NCBI GenBank assembly: GCA_945787595.1 | Contig: CALZJV010000319.1 | Coordinates: 1-16,120, forward strand | DNA from: an uncultured Desulfobacterales bacterium | GTDB lineage: Bacteria > Desulfobacterota > Desulfobacteria > Desulfobacterales > JAFDCJ01 | Reading direction: 5' to 3' | Length of the DNA stretch: 16,120 nt | Shown here: piece by piece, positions 1 to 7,741 of the stretch | Position numbering within the stretch: the stretch's first letter is position 1 | Layout: each line of letters opens with the position of its first letter | Made by a program: the position numbers and the translations under genes | Notes under the pieces: model-generated | What the model was told of the DNA's origin: nothing | What the model saw: only the letters and a program-made list of their open reading frames with translations | Database searches by the model: none

Positions 1-1
1 C

Positions 2-88
2 GACCCCCGTACCGGACAGGTGGTAAACCCCGAACACGCAGACTGGCGGACCCACCCCAATAATCCATTAAAGGACTTAGCTAAATGA
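2..88 (+). CDS. 3' end of an unidentified upstream gene (partial)
   Basis: An open frame enters from the left edge and stops at TGA 86-88. It encodes about 28 residues rich in Pro, Asn, Asp and His (for example NPEHADW and [11 protein letters not shown]). The stop overlaps the ATG of the next gene as ATGA, the usual arrangement for translational coupling in an operon. I do not recognise the family from this tail. The coupling suggests that it and selO are co-expressed. It could also be chance read-through, because only 87 bases are visible. Confidence 0.5.
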   Translation, partial: DPRTGQVVNPEHADWRTHPNNPLKDLAK

Positions 89-1497
89 ATTTTTCAAATT
101 CTTACGCATCTTTAGATGAGGTTTTTTGCGAAAGAACACGGCCTACACCTGTTCAGAACCCCCAGCTCTTTTTGTGGGATTCCGGCCTGGCTGAACAGCT
201 AATGATTCGAAATAAATTAAAACACGATTCGGTTGCCCTGGCACAAGCTTTTTCAGGAAATTCCATTATGCCCGGATCAGAACCCGTTGCGACGGTGTAT
301 GCAGGACACCAGTTTGGCAGCTTTGTTTACCAGCTCGGAGACGGAAGAGCACATCTGCTCGGGGAGGTGTTAGATCAATTCGGGCAAAAGTGGGACATTC
401 AGCTCAAAGGTTCCGGCCGCACCTCATTTTCCAGAGGGGGTGATGGTCGTTGTGCCCTCGGTCCAGCTGTTCGAGAGTTCATCATGAGTGAGGCCATGAA
501 CGCTTTAGGTGTTCCAACAACACGCTGTCTGGCAGTTGTCACTACCGGGGAAATTGTTTTTCGTGAGACTCCCTTACCAGGGGCAGTCGTGACGCGGGTT
601 GCTTCAAGTCACCTGCGTATCGGGACTTTTCAGTTCTTCGCGGCTCGAGGTGATCATCAAGCCCTCAAGACGCTTAGCAACTATACCATAAATCGTCACT
701 ATCCAGAGTTGCAGGAAGAAGGACAGAATCCATATGTTTCTTTAATTGATAAGGTCATCGAAAGGCAGATTCAACTCGTCATTGAATGGATGAGGGTCGG
801 TTTTATTCACGGTGTCATGAATACGGATAACACATCCCTTTCCGGGGAAACCATCGACTATGGCCCTTGTGCCATGATGGTGGGTCGATATGCCTTTGGC
901 AATCAGCCTGAAATTTTACAATGGAACCTAGCACGATTCGCTGAATGTCTGTTACCGCTTATCGATGCTGACAGAAATAAAGCAGTAGATCAGGTCGGAC
1001 CTGTTATTGCAGAGTTCCCCGACCGTTTTGATAAAGAATATATGAAAATGATGGGAAAAAAGCTTGGTCTAACCTTTTTTAAGCAGGAGGATCAGAAACT
1101 AATCGTTTCTGTTTTGAACCGACTCAAAGATAGGAGCTTAGACTACACGGTCACTTTCGATCTCCTGACCAAATCTTTGATGTCTGAAGCTGCAGCTTCT
1201 CAGATGAATAATGAACTTGGGGAGTGTTTTGACCTTTGGCAAAAACGATTAAGCGAGCAACAAACAGTTACTGAAAAAGTACAGGAACTGATGCGGCAAC
1301 ACAATCCTGTGGTAATCCCGAGGAACCATCATATTGAAGCGGTGATTCAAGCGTGTGAGCGGACCGGTAATGTAACGTTGGCTGAGAAGTTTCTTCAGGT
1401 CCTTCGCGCTCCTTATGAAGAGCTGGCACAAACATTCGAGTATCAGGACCCGCCGAGTGATGGTGATAAGGATTATCAAACTTTCTGCGGAACTTGA
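85..1497 (+). CDS. selO: SelO-family protein adenylyltransferase (YdiU/UPF0061) with an internal gap
   Basis: SelO is a pseudokinase-fold enzyme that transfers AMP from ATP to Ser/Thr/Tyr of target proteins, linked in bacteria to redox stress. The 470 residues match the family from end to end: LGDGR at 84-88, the ATP-contacting Lys in QLKGSG (K108), DGR at 120-122, Arg171 and Arg178 in TRVASSHLR, the NTDN motif at 246-249 (D248 the expected proton acceptor, N249 the expected Mg ligand) and IDYGP (D258, the other Mg ligand). A single Cys (C468) sits three residues from the C-terminus, where family members carry the redox Cys or Sec. The start is supported by AAAGGAC about ten bases upstream. 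Oddity: between IDYGPCAMM and GRYAFGNQP the family normally has roughly 13-15 more residues, including a conserved SxxDHxGRY-like stretch, so an in-frame deletion next to the metal site seems to have occurred. Activity is therefore uncertain; the family assignment is firm. Confidence 0.93.
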   Translation: MNFSNSYASLDEVFCERTRPTPVQNPQLFLWDSGLAEQLMIRNKLKHDSVALAQAFSGNSIMPGSEPVATVYAGHQFGSFVYQLGDGRAHLLGEVLDQFGQKWDIQLKGSGRTSFSRGGDGRCALGPAVREFIMSEAMNALGVPTTRCLAVVTTGEIVFRETPLPGAVVTRVASSHLRIGTFQFFAARGDHQALKTLSNYTINRHYPELQEEGQNPYVSLIDKVIERQIQLVIEWMRVGFIHGVMNTDNTSLSGETIDYGPCAMMVGRYAFGNQPEILQWNLARFAECLLPLIDADRNKAVDQVGPVIAEFPDRFDKEYMKMMGKKLGLTFFKQEDQKLIVSVLNRLKDRSLDYTVTFDLLTKSLMSEAAASQMNNELGECFDLWQKRLSEQQTVTEKVQELMRQHNPVVIPRNHHIEAVIQACERTGNVTLAEKFLQVLRAPYEELAQTFEYQDPPSDGDKDYQTFCGT

Positions 1498-1509
1498 AAT
1501 GCGACCATT

Positions 1510-1525
1510 AGCCGGTTAGCCGGCT
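1510..1525 (+). terminator. Hairpin just after selO, possible terminator
   Basis: AGCCGG, a TTAG loop, then CCGGCT: a perfect six-pair stem starting 13 bases after the selO stop. No U-rich tract follows, so it may only be a processing or stability hairpin. Confidence 0.3.
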
Positions 1526-1567
1526 CAGGCTTTCAGGTTCTGAGTCAAGCAGCTATTAAATAAAAGA

Positions 1568-1637
1568 GGGGTCAAAGCCTGAATAGTGAATTAAACTTTG
1601 AGCCATATTTGCGATTGACTATTCAGGCTTTGGCCCC
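1568..1637. repeat. Palindromic repeat, copy A (20-bp arms)
   Basis: The arms 1568-1587 and 1618-1637 are complementary over 20 positions with a single G-T wobble, enclosing a 30-base loop. Part of the same sequence (GAATAGTGAATTAAAC on the left, ACTATTCAGGCTTTG on the right) recurs at 7515-7567. The outer end, GGGGTCA, resembles the ends of the RAYT element in this window, so it may be a non-autonomous REP/MITE unit (inference). Confidence 0.7.
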
Positions 1638-2039
1638 ATATATTTTTCCTGTTGAAAGTTTTGCCGTCACCGGATTAATTCTTAATTCGTGCTTTTGTAA
1701 TTATTAGGTTAGCCCGAAATGAATTATAATTTGGCACTCAATAAAATATATGTAAAATAATCAACAGATTAATTGAATTGGCTAAATCTATAGTTTGGTC
1801 TTCTGCCTATAAATACTCTTATTATCTTCCTTGAAGTTTCGGCAATCAATTTTTGTCACCGATGTTACCAATTAATGTCATTCCCAAAGGGGCAGATCTT
1901 ATCTCACCTTTGTAACAATCAGAATTATATACAAAAAATAATTATTATTAGGTTGCGGTATAGTTCTTGCTGATTGGCCTATGAAACAGTCTATTTTGTA
2001 AAATAATGCAATACTACTCGGCTGGGGGCAATTTTTGCT

Positions 2040-2444
2040 ATGCAAACCGATAAGAAAGAAAATGATGAACGGCAGCCTGTTATATTATTTGCTGATGATG
2101 ATCCAGTATGCTTGGATGTCGGTGTAAAAATGCTTCAGAAATTGGGATACAAAGTGTTGGATGCAAAAGATGGGAAAGAGGCGATTTCAATCTTTAAGAA
2201 TAATCAAAGTGAAGTAAATCTGGTCATCTTGGATATGAAAATGCCACACAATGGGGGTAAAACCTTTTTCCAATTGAAGAAAATCATTGCAAATGTGAAA
2301 GTCATTATCGCCAGCGGATATGCCAAAGATCAGCAGATCAGAGAAATAATGGAACAAGGTTGCAGTGGTTTCATCCAAAAGCCTTTCAGTATAAATGAAC
2401 TATCCCAAAAAATAACGAATGTTTTGAATGATTGGAATAAATAG
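2040..2444 (+). CDS. Stand-alone response-regulator receiver (CheY-like)
   Basis: A 134-residue single-domain receiver that accepts phosphate from a partner histidine kinase. The acidic pocket is DDD at 19-21, the phospho-acceptor is D65 in VILDMKMP, the switch Ser is S92 in IIASGYA, and the conserved Lys is K114 in FIQKPF. No output domain follows. The SGYA...GFIQKPFSINELSQKI ending is the style seen at the C-termini of hybrid histidine kinases, so it may have come from one or act in a phosphorelay. A weak ribosome site (GGGGGC) lies about ten bases upstream of the ATG. No kinase gene is in the window, so the partner is unknown. Confidence 0.93.
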   Translation: MQTDKKENDERQPVILFADDDPVCLDVGVKMLQKLGYKVLDAKDGKEAISIFKNNQSEVNLVILDMKMPHNGGKTFFQLKKIIANVKVIIASGYAKDQQIREIMEQGCSGFIQKPFSINELSQKITNVLNDWNK

Positions 2445-2477
2445 ATTTTTATTGAGATAGAAGTTTACACGAATATT

Positions 2478-2499
2478 ATGAATGCCTCCAAACATTCAT
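2478..2499. terminator. Hairpin between convergent genes
   Basis: ATGAATG, an eight-base loop, then CATTCAT: seven perfect pairs located between the receiver gene and the oppositely oriented transposase remnant. It could end transcription from either side. No clear U tract, so support is modest. Confidence 0.3.
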
Positions 2500-2536
2500 C
2501 ATCGCACTAGTGTACTAAGCTTTAACACACAGCTTT

Positions 2537-2992
2537 TTAATTTGACAGTTTATCGATTCTTTCCAGGATTCGATGAAATTGTGTCTTTAATTTGCGACCT
2601 GTTTTGAGTTTAGTTTTAAGGCGTACTCGGTTCTGGTTGGAGGTGCTGTAGTCTACCCCGAATATCGTGCCGATTTTTTTCTGCTTATAGTTACTGTAGC
2701 GATAACTCAGTTCCGTGGCTATCTGCCTTAGATCTTTAAGTTTGGTTTTTCGATCACGAAGATCGTCAGTTTGAGCATTTCCAGCCATAGCAACTTCTCC
2801 TATAATACGCTCAACAGATATATCGTGCTGCAATTTTTTTAGCGACGGTACCTTACGCTGCCCTTTGTGTGGTAGCTTCTGCCTTACCCAGTCGATAAAG
2901 TCCTGAGCGCCAAGATTTGAGAGTATACCGCCGGTCTGGACTATTCTGCCTTTGACAAGGATTACAAAACGCAGGATCTGGTCTTTAGATAT
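2537..2992 (-). pseudogene. RAYT/IS200-like transposase remnant 1, C-terminal part
   Basis: On the minus strand a frame open from 2992 down to the stop at 2537 encodes the C-terminal third of a REP-associated tyrosine transposase: a DFIDWVRQKLP segment, then PSLKKL and ISVERIIGEVA, then DDLRDRKTKLKDLRQ, and finally a DnaA-like helix-turn-helix (YSNYKQKKIGTIFGVDYST). There is no in-frame start at the left end of the homology; an internal ATG at 2833 exists but cuts through the domain. The catalytic HxH and Tyr regions are missing. The recognition-helix area reads STSNQNR where the other copies read STVSQSR, so this copy is more diverged. It also lacks the AAAGATCTGACC end found on the other copies. 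It abuts the 3' end of the M20 gene. Confidence 0.8.
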
Positions 2993-4343
2993 TTAACTTT
3001 TTACTGGTTCCGGTCTCTCCATCAAAAATTTCTTTTTGAAAGATCCGGTTTTGATACGACAGGTATTCTTCCTTGCTCATAATGGGCTCATGTCGGGCTT
3101 GAATTTCTTTTGCTTTTTCAGCATCGCCGTAGAGCAAATCCACTGCCATCAATGCAAGGATTTTCGCGGGTGCTAAATATGCCATTTCCTTGTCCGAGAT
3201 CAAAAAATCGTTTCCGTGCGAAATGCCGGATGCACCGGACATGGAAGGATGTACCGATGGCATGAGGTGACTGATATCGCCCATATCCGTGGATCCGGTG
3301 CGATGGCCCGCCTCGGTGCATTCTTCGGCACCGAACAGCATTTGTGCATTCTGCATGAACAGCTTTTGCATGTCGCGATCATCCCGCAATGGCATATATC
3401 CGGGAAGGGTGTTGATTTCTACCCTGGCTCCGATGGCCATTGCACCCGCTCTGAGGGCGCGGTCCACCTTAATGGCGGCATCCATGATCGCTTGATTTGT
3501 TTTGCCCCGCACGAAGGTTTCTAAACGAACATCGGCTGGAACCACGTTGACCAGATCCCCTCCCCTGGTGATGATGGGGTGAACGCGGATAGCATCTTCA
3601 TCTTTAAACGTTTCCCGCTGGGCATGGATGGCCGCAAGTGCAATGTGGGCGGCATTCAATGCGTTTATGCCTTTGTGGGGCGAGCTGCCTGCATGGGCTG
3701 CCAGGCCCTTATACCGAATCAGTTTTACAATACAGCCGTTGCATGATTTTATCACCGCAGCTTTTCTCAGCTCCGGGGAACGGTGGGTATGAATCATTGC
3801 CGCCAGATCTATATCATCAAAATGTCCCTTTTGGATCAACTCCGGTTTACCCCCTAAAAAGCTCAATTTTCCATCTCTCATGAGACCCAGACGATACTCG
3901 ATTTCCACGTATTCTTCGGCTGGGACTGCAAAAATAACGATGTTTCCGCAAAGGTCATCCATTGCCCCTGTATCCACTAACCCCATCATAGCCCCCATTA
4001 AGCCGGCAATCTGGGCATTGTGGCCGCAGGCGTGGGCTGCTCCGGTCTCCGAATCTGCGTGGGGATGGTCTGAAACCAGTAAAGAATCCAACTCCCCCAT
4101 CAGCGCCACCGTCGGCCCCGGATTTTTTCCTCTGATGACGCCTTTTACACCGGTTAGGGCTAGTCCGGTCTCGTGGGGAATATCAACAGATTTCATCTTA
4201 TCGGCCACCAGTTTGGCGGTCTTAAATTCTTTAAATCCCAGCTCCGGGTTTTCCATGATTTGATCTCCGATTTTTTCAATTTCCCCCCGTCGCCGATCGA
4301 TAGCTTCACAAATTGCCTGCTTTAATTTCTTTTTAGTCCGCAT
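2985..4343 (-). CDS. M20 family amidohydrolase/metallopeptidase
   Basis: A 452-residue zinc-dependent amidohydrolase of the M20D type (hippurate, aminobenzoyl-glutamate or indole-acetyl amino-acid hydrolases). Family landmarks are in order: GELDSL at 83-88, the metal-binding Cys and His in HACGHNA (C106, H108), the Glu pair in PAEEYVEIEY (E143/E144), IHTHRS (H185/H187), the dimerisation domain with KGLAAHAGSSPHKG (H217, H223), and the C-terminal metal His in SGISHGNDF (H376). It has no signal peptide, so it should be cytoplasmic. The start is well supported, with AAAGGAA about eight bases upstream. The natural substrate cannot be told from sequence. It is transcribed alone; its 3' end runs into a transposase remnant and its 5' flank is a long palindrome. 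Confidence 0.92.
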   Translation of the reverse strand: MRTKKKLKQAICEAIDRRRGEIEKIGDQIMENPELGFKEFKTAKLVADKMKSVDIPHETGLALTGVKGVIRGKNPGPTVALMGELDSLLVSDHPHADSETGAAHACGHNAQIAGLMGAMMGLVDTGAMDDLCGNIVIFAVPAEEYVEIEYRLGLMRDGKLSFLGGKPELIQKGHFDDIDLAAMIHTHRSPELRKAAVIKSCNGCIVKLIRYKGLAAHAGSSPHKGINALNAAHIALAAIHAQRETFKDEDAIRVHPIITRGGDLVNVVPADVRLETFVRGKTNQAIMDAAIKVDRALRAGAMAIGARVEINTLPGYMPLRDDRDMQKLFMQNAQMLFGAEECTEAGHRTGSTDMGDISHLMPSVHPSMSGASGISHGNDFLISDKEMAYLAPAKILALMAVDLLYGDAEKAKEIQARHEPIMSKEEYLSYQNRIFQKEIFDGETGTSKKLNI

Positions 4344-4363
4344 TGCCCGTTCCTTTAAGTTTA

Positions 4364-4511
4364 GGGTTCACGAATAAATAAATTCACAATTTTAGGCGTT
4401 GAGGCGCCCGTCTGGCAAGGCGCGAAAACGCAGGAATATCTGGATATTCCGAGCTTTCGTCAGGCGGGATGCATCGGCGTATAAAATGTGAAGTTATTTT
4501 TGAGCGAGCCC
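4364..4511. repeat. Long imperfect palindrome upstream of the M20 gene
   Basis: About 148 bases fold on themselves around a centre at GGAATATCTGGATATTCC (4434-4450). Complementary outer blocks include TTCACA against TGTGAA, and a GGGYTC end against GAGCCC. The inner arms are GC-rich and imperfect. It sits 21 bases upstream of the M20 start. It resembles a dispersed palindromic repeat that I associate with deltaproteobacterial genomes (recollection, not searched). It could also act as a bidirectional transcription barrier. Confidence 0.65.
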
Positions 4512-4546
4512 TTAGTTAGTGTCTATTCGGAAAAACTTGAATTATT

Positions 4547-4870
4547 TTGATAAATAAGAGTTGGAAAAATTCTGAATTTTCCCCAAAAAAACAGACAAGG
4601 TCAAGCGTAAAATTTCACCATCCGGAAGGTGACGATTTGCGGGATCGAAAAACGAAACTTAAAGATTTAAGGCAGATGGCCATGGAGTTCAGTTATCGGT
4701 ACAGTAACTATAAGCAGAAGGATATCGGTGCGATCTTTGGCGTAGACTACAGCACCGTCAGCCAGAGCCGAGTGCGATTGAAAACCAAACTAAAATCAAG
4801 CCGTAATTTGAAGAAACAATTTCATCGTATCCTCGAGCAAATCGATAAGCTATCAAATGCAAAGATCTGA
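4547..4870 (+). pseudogene. RAYT C-terminal helix-turn-helix module, copy 2
   Basis: The recognisable part runs from 4628 (GDDLRDRKTKLKDLRQ) through the DnaA-like helix-turn-helix YSNYKQKDIGAIFGVDYST to LSNAKI, about 80 residues, followed by the AAAGATCTGACC element end. The 27 residues before it are not transposase-like. It is nearly identical to the module at 13099-13341, with no indels, and both start being alike at the same base. The catalytic HxH/Tyr domain is absent, so it cannot transpose by itself. An ATG at 4547 would make a 107-residue protein, but no ribosome site supports it. It is either a decayed fragment or a retained stand-alone DNA-binding domain. Confidence 0.75.
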
Positions 4871-5094
4871 CCCTTTTTCTTTTTCAGATTGATTGCTGTG
4901 TAAAATAGCTTGTTTTGAACCTTTGGCTGACGGCCCATCATAATAGTAATTCTCCGCTAAAGTCATATTTTAAGGTGCTTTAGCAGAAGTCATCATGGTA
5001 ATCAACCGTAATTTAGGCGTTTATGTAAATTTGAGAGAAAAAATGTAAGAATATTCCGTTACACTTAAGCCGGAGAGCAGTAATTAAAATTGGA

Positions 5095-5128
5095 TTTGGG
5101 CAACAGCCCGTCAAGCCCTGACCCCATA
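5095..5128. repeat. Short palindromic repeat, copy B
   Basis: TTTGGGCAACAGCCCGT (GGGC/GCCC hairpin) is followed directly by CAAGCCCTGACCCCAT. The first part matches 7498-7514 with one change (GGGCAATAGCCC), and the second resembles the right ends of copies A and C. It looks like a shortened version joining the two ends of a longer unit. Confidence 0.5.
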
Positions 5129-5340
5129 TTTCCCTTCTTATCTTAAACGACGGATTGTGCCAATAAAAGGACCGGCCAAAATTAAAATTGGCATGCTTTT
5201 GTGAAAAACGTAAAAGGCCAATAACACCTCCTCTGAGCGTACATATTTTGTGCCCCCGCTTATACACAATTTGTATATAAACCGTTTAGCCATTTCCGTT
5301 GAAATATTCTAATAATTTGAATTCATTGATTTTTAGGATT

Positions 5341-5355
5341 TGGCACGTTTCTTGG
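5341..5355 (+). promoter_or_regulatory. Probable sigma54 (RpoN) promoter
   Basis: TGGCAC, five bases, then TTGG; it is also preceded by T and followed by G, giving a perfect TTGGCACG -24 element. The -12 element is TTGG in place of the usual TTGC. The spacing is exactly right, and transcription would start near 5366, about 30 bases before the gene. The start region carries an odd-centred palindrome GTTGGTAACCAAC (5364-5376) that might bind a regulator. No enhancer-binding activator gene is in the window. Confidence 0.6.
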
Positions 5356-5396
5356 TTATAAAAGTTGGTAACCAACACAATTAAAGGGGGTAAAAA

Positions 5397-6680
5397 ATGA
5401 AAAAACCAGAAAAAAAATTGGATACCTCAACGTTACTGCGAATGCCGTGGACGAATTCGGATAATGCCTTCTCCTGGCTAGAGATAACCCGCCGCTGCAA
5501 TTTAAATTGCGAATACTGTTATCAAAAAAACCTCCCGCATAGTGACAAAGCTATCATTCAAGTGGAAAAGGAACTCAGGACCATATTACGGCTGCGCAAA
5601 TGTGACACCATTTTTATCTCCGGCGGAGAGCCCCTTGTTCACCCCCAGCTGGAAAAGATTGTCAAGATGGTCAGTTCTTACAACGTCAAACCCTTACTGG
5701 TGACCAATGGCCATATCTTGAACAAAAAAATAATACGAAAATTAAAACAGGCGGGATTATTCGGCTTTATTTTGCATGTCGATCGGGGACAATCCCGGCC
5801 CGGTTGGATAGGCAAGTCTGAAAAAGAATTAAACCGTCTTCGGCAAGAATATGCCGATATGATCCACAGCGAAAAAAAACTTATTTGCGGATTCAATACC
5901 ACCATTCTTCCCGAATCACTGCATGAAGTTCCGGATATCGTTCAATGGACCGTGCAAAATATTCATAAAGTCTGTACCAACACCTTTATCCCGGTTCGTG
6001 TTCCCCGAGAAGATGACCCATGGGATCTGTATGTTGATGGCGAAAGGATTGATTTTCAGGATACGGCGTTTTCATCTAAAAAATATAAGAATCCATCTAA
6101 AATAATTCTGACGGCCCAGGACATCTACGCTCAGATCCTAAAGATTGTTCCAACATTCAGAGGAAATGCTTTTTTGGGAGGAACGGAAATCTCAGATGCT
6201 CCAAAATGGCTATTTGGCAATATCATCGGCACCGATAAACAAATCTTTGGCAATATGGGCCCCAAATCAATTGAGATCTTTCAGAATGGATACCATTTTT
6301 TTAACGGTCGCTTCCTTTCCTTCTTAAAACCGAGCTTTTATGCAAGAGCAAAATTGTTGTTTTTATTTGGCGTCGTCGACAGGGAGATCCGAAAGACAAT
6401 TATATCTTTTCTAATTGCGCTCGGAAAAAATCCATTTGGCTTATTCAAAAAAGTATCGATCCAAAGTATTTTGATCCTGCAGCCCCAGGATGTGCTCCCT
6501 TCAGGCAAACAGGACCTGTGTGACGGGTGTCCGAACAAAACAATCCATAACGGCCGGTTAGTTTCCATGTGTCGTACAGAGGAATTCATCAGTTTTGGAG
6601 ATATGGTCACATTAAAAAAGAAGGAATCTAAAGACAGAAGCACATCAATGCAATGTAAAGCTCAGGAGGCCCACTATTAG
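5397..6680 (+). CDS. Radical SAM enzyme of unknown substrate
   Basis: A 427-residue protein that should use a 4Fe-4S cluster and S-adenosylmethionine to start radical chemistry. The cluster motif is C34, C38, C41 (RRCNLNCEYCYQ), and the SAM-binding GGEP lies at 76-79, followed by a normal partial-barrel core. The segment LHVDRGQSRPGW (126-137) recalls a subgroup of radical SAM proteins of uncertain function. Near the C-terminus three more cysteines, C375, C378 and C392 (LCDGCPN...MCR), could bind an auxiliary cluster or hold the substrate. No signal peptide. AGGGGG lies just upstream of the ATG, and a sigma54-like promoter precedes it. The secreted DUF1571 gene follows at once, so the two probably form an operon. 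The substrate cannot be named. Confidence 0.88.
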   Translation: MKKPEKKLDTSTLLRMPWTNSDNAFSWLEITRRCNLNCEYCYQKNLPHSDKAIIQVEKELRTILRLRKCDTIFISGGEPLVHPQLEKIVKMVSSYNVKPLLVTNGHILNKKIIRKLKQAGLFGFILHVDRGQSRPGWIGKSEKELNRLRQEYADMIHSEKKLICGFNTTILPESLHEVPDIVQWTVQNIHKVCTNTFIPVRVPREDDPWDLYVDGERIDFQDTAFSSKKYKNPSKIILTAQDIYAQILKIVPTFRGNAFLGGTEISDAPKWLFGNIIGTDKQIFGNMGPKSIEIFQNGYHFFNGRFLSFLKPSFYARAKLLFLFGVVDREIRKTIISFLIALGKNPFGLFKKVSIQSILILQPQDVLPSGKQDLCDGCPNKTIHNGRLVSMCRTEEFISFGDMVTLKKKESKDRSTSMQCKAQEAHY

Positions 6681-6719
6681 ATGGTTTTCAATTCTTCCGC
6701 CAAGATAAGGAGAAAAGCC

Positions 6720-7475
6720 ATGCGTGTCAGTGCGCTCGGAAAAAGATATTTGACGATAATACTGCTAAGTATGACTTTAGCATTGAACGGTCGTATGGGC
6801 CTTGCCGATGATGTCAATGCCGAGCCGTTGATTATCAACATGATAGAGAAATTTGAAGAGTTGGCAGACTATACTTGCAGGCTTGATAAAAGAGTAAAAA
6901 AGAACGGCATACTTCATGAAGATCTGGCGATATTTGTAAAATATAAAAAGCCGAAACATTACTATTTCCGCTGGGAAGAGGGGAGCGCGAAAGGGCGTGA
7001 AGTCATTTTTGTTGCCGGAAAACATAATGATAAATTAGTGGCGCACCCCGGTGGGATATGGCAGTTTTTAACCTTCCATCTCCATCCCGAAGGGCGTTTG
7101 GCAATGCAGAATAATCGGCACTCTCTGCAACACAGCGGAATGGAAAAAATTATGAGCTTAATCGAATCGAATTATAAGCGTGCCCAAGAAATGGGCCTGG
7201 ATGCAATTCAATATATCAAAAAAGATCGCCTTGACGGAAGAGACGTATGGATCGTTGAGGGCAGTTTTCCGGAAAATCAGGGTTTTTATGCACATCGGAT
7301 AACTATTTGCGTGGACAAAACGATAAATTTGCCTGTCAAGATATCTATTTTTGACTGGTCTGAGGCACTTATCGACGAGTATGTTTTTCGAGACTTGAGA
7401 ATAAACGTTGTGTTAAATGAAAGCGATTTTCACCCCGGTAATCCCGACTATAACTTTTCAAGCGTTAAACCATAA
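6720..7475 (+). CDS. Exported DUF1571 protein (LolA-like fold)
   Basis: From the ATG at 6720 this is a 251-residue protein with a classical signal peptide: basic MRVSALGKR, hydrophobic YLTIILLSMTLAL and likely cleavage after GLA (residue 29). The mature part matches DUF1571: LADYTCRLDKRV, FVKYKKPKHYYFRW, KGREVIFVAGKHNDKLVAHPGG, FHLHPEGRLAMQNNRHS and a DGRDVWIVEGSFP strand. Proteins of this fold (LolA/outer-membrane lipoprotein-sorting type) hold lipids or lipoproteins, but DUF1571 itself has no assigned function that I know. An in-frame ATG at 6681 directly follows the previous stop, with AGGAGG eleven bases before it. I prefer 6720 because AAGGAG is ideally placed and it gives a normal signal peptide. 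It is presumably co-transcribed with the radical SAM gene. Confidence 0.82.
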   Translation: MRVSALGKRYLTIILLSMTLALNGRMGLADDVNAEPLIINMIEKFEELADYTCRLDKRVKKNGILHEDLAIFVKYKKPKHYYFRWEEGSAKGREVIFVAGKHNDKLVAHPGGIWQFLTFHLHPEGRLAMQNNRHSLQHSGMEKIMSLIESNYKRAQEMGLDAIQYIKKDRLDGRDVWIVEGSFPENQGFYAHRITICVDKTINLPVKISIFDWSEALIDEYVFRDLRINVVLNESDFHPGNPDYNFSSVKP

Positions 7476-7497
7476 ATACCATTTTTTCCATTATTTA

Positions 7498-7575
7498 TTT
7501 GGGCAATAGCCCGTTGAATAGTGAATTAAACTGGCAACCATATATACGATTCACTATTCAGGCTTTGACTCCATG
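7498..7575. repeat. Palindromic repeat, copy C
   Basis: A GGGCAATAGCCC hairpin at the left, then arms TGAATAGTGAAT (7515-7526) and ATTCACTATTCA (7549-7560), twelve perfect pairs, then GGCTTTGACTCCAT. The pair that is mismatched in copy A (G against G) is restored here (G against C). It lies 22 bases after the DUF1571 stop and may also end that transcript. Confidence 0.65.
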
Positions 7576-7683
7576 AATTATGATTCTGGTTTGACCAACG
7601 TATACATTAGTATTGTTGAGGACCTCCCCATTAAGGTTCAAGTACTCTATGATTTAAGTTCGGTTGAAGAATGGATTAATTGA
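7573..7683 (+). CDS. Possible 36-residue small protein
   Basis: A short frame starting at the ATG within the end of repeat copy C encodes a protein-like, acidic peptide (VYISIVEDLPIKVQVLYDLSS...VEEWIN). Its composition looks more like a real protein, or the C-terminal scrap of one, than like random sequence. There is no ribosome site and no family match that I recognise. Low confidence. Confidence 0.2.
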   Translation: MNYDSGLTNVYISIVEDLPIKVQVLYDLSSVEEWIN

Positions 7684-7741
7684 AAGCCGATTAGTGATCA
7701 GTCTCAATTATAATTCCCACCTAACGACAAATGAAGCTCCC

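Larger units (their letters stand above)
1498..2039. other. AT-rich intergenic region between selO and the receiver gene
   Basis: About 540 bases with no credible gene on either strand. It holds the hairpin after selO and the palindromic repeat at 1568-1637. The remainder is very AT-rich. A weak promoter-like pair for the downstream gene (TTGGCC at 1974-1979 and TAAAAT at 1999-2004, spacing 19) can be seen but is not convincing. Confidence 0.5.
4871..5396. other. Intergenic region upstream of the radical SAM operon
   Basis: About 525 bases without a credible gene. It contains a short palindromic element at 5095-5128, the sigma54-like promoter at 5341-5355 and a leader with a small palindrome. 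A minus-strand open frame of 84 codons (5013-5267) has no family features and no good ribosome site. Confidence 0.5.

Noticed and set aside
3216..4263. Several plus-strand open frames opposite the M20 gene
   Set aside because: They are antisense shadows of a clear M20 coding sequence, with no family features of their own.
5013..5267. 84-codon minus-strand frame upstream of the radical SAM gene
   Set aside because: No ribosome site or family-like segment, and it runs across a palindromic repeat; more likely chance.
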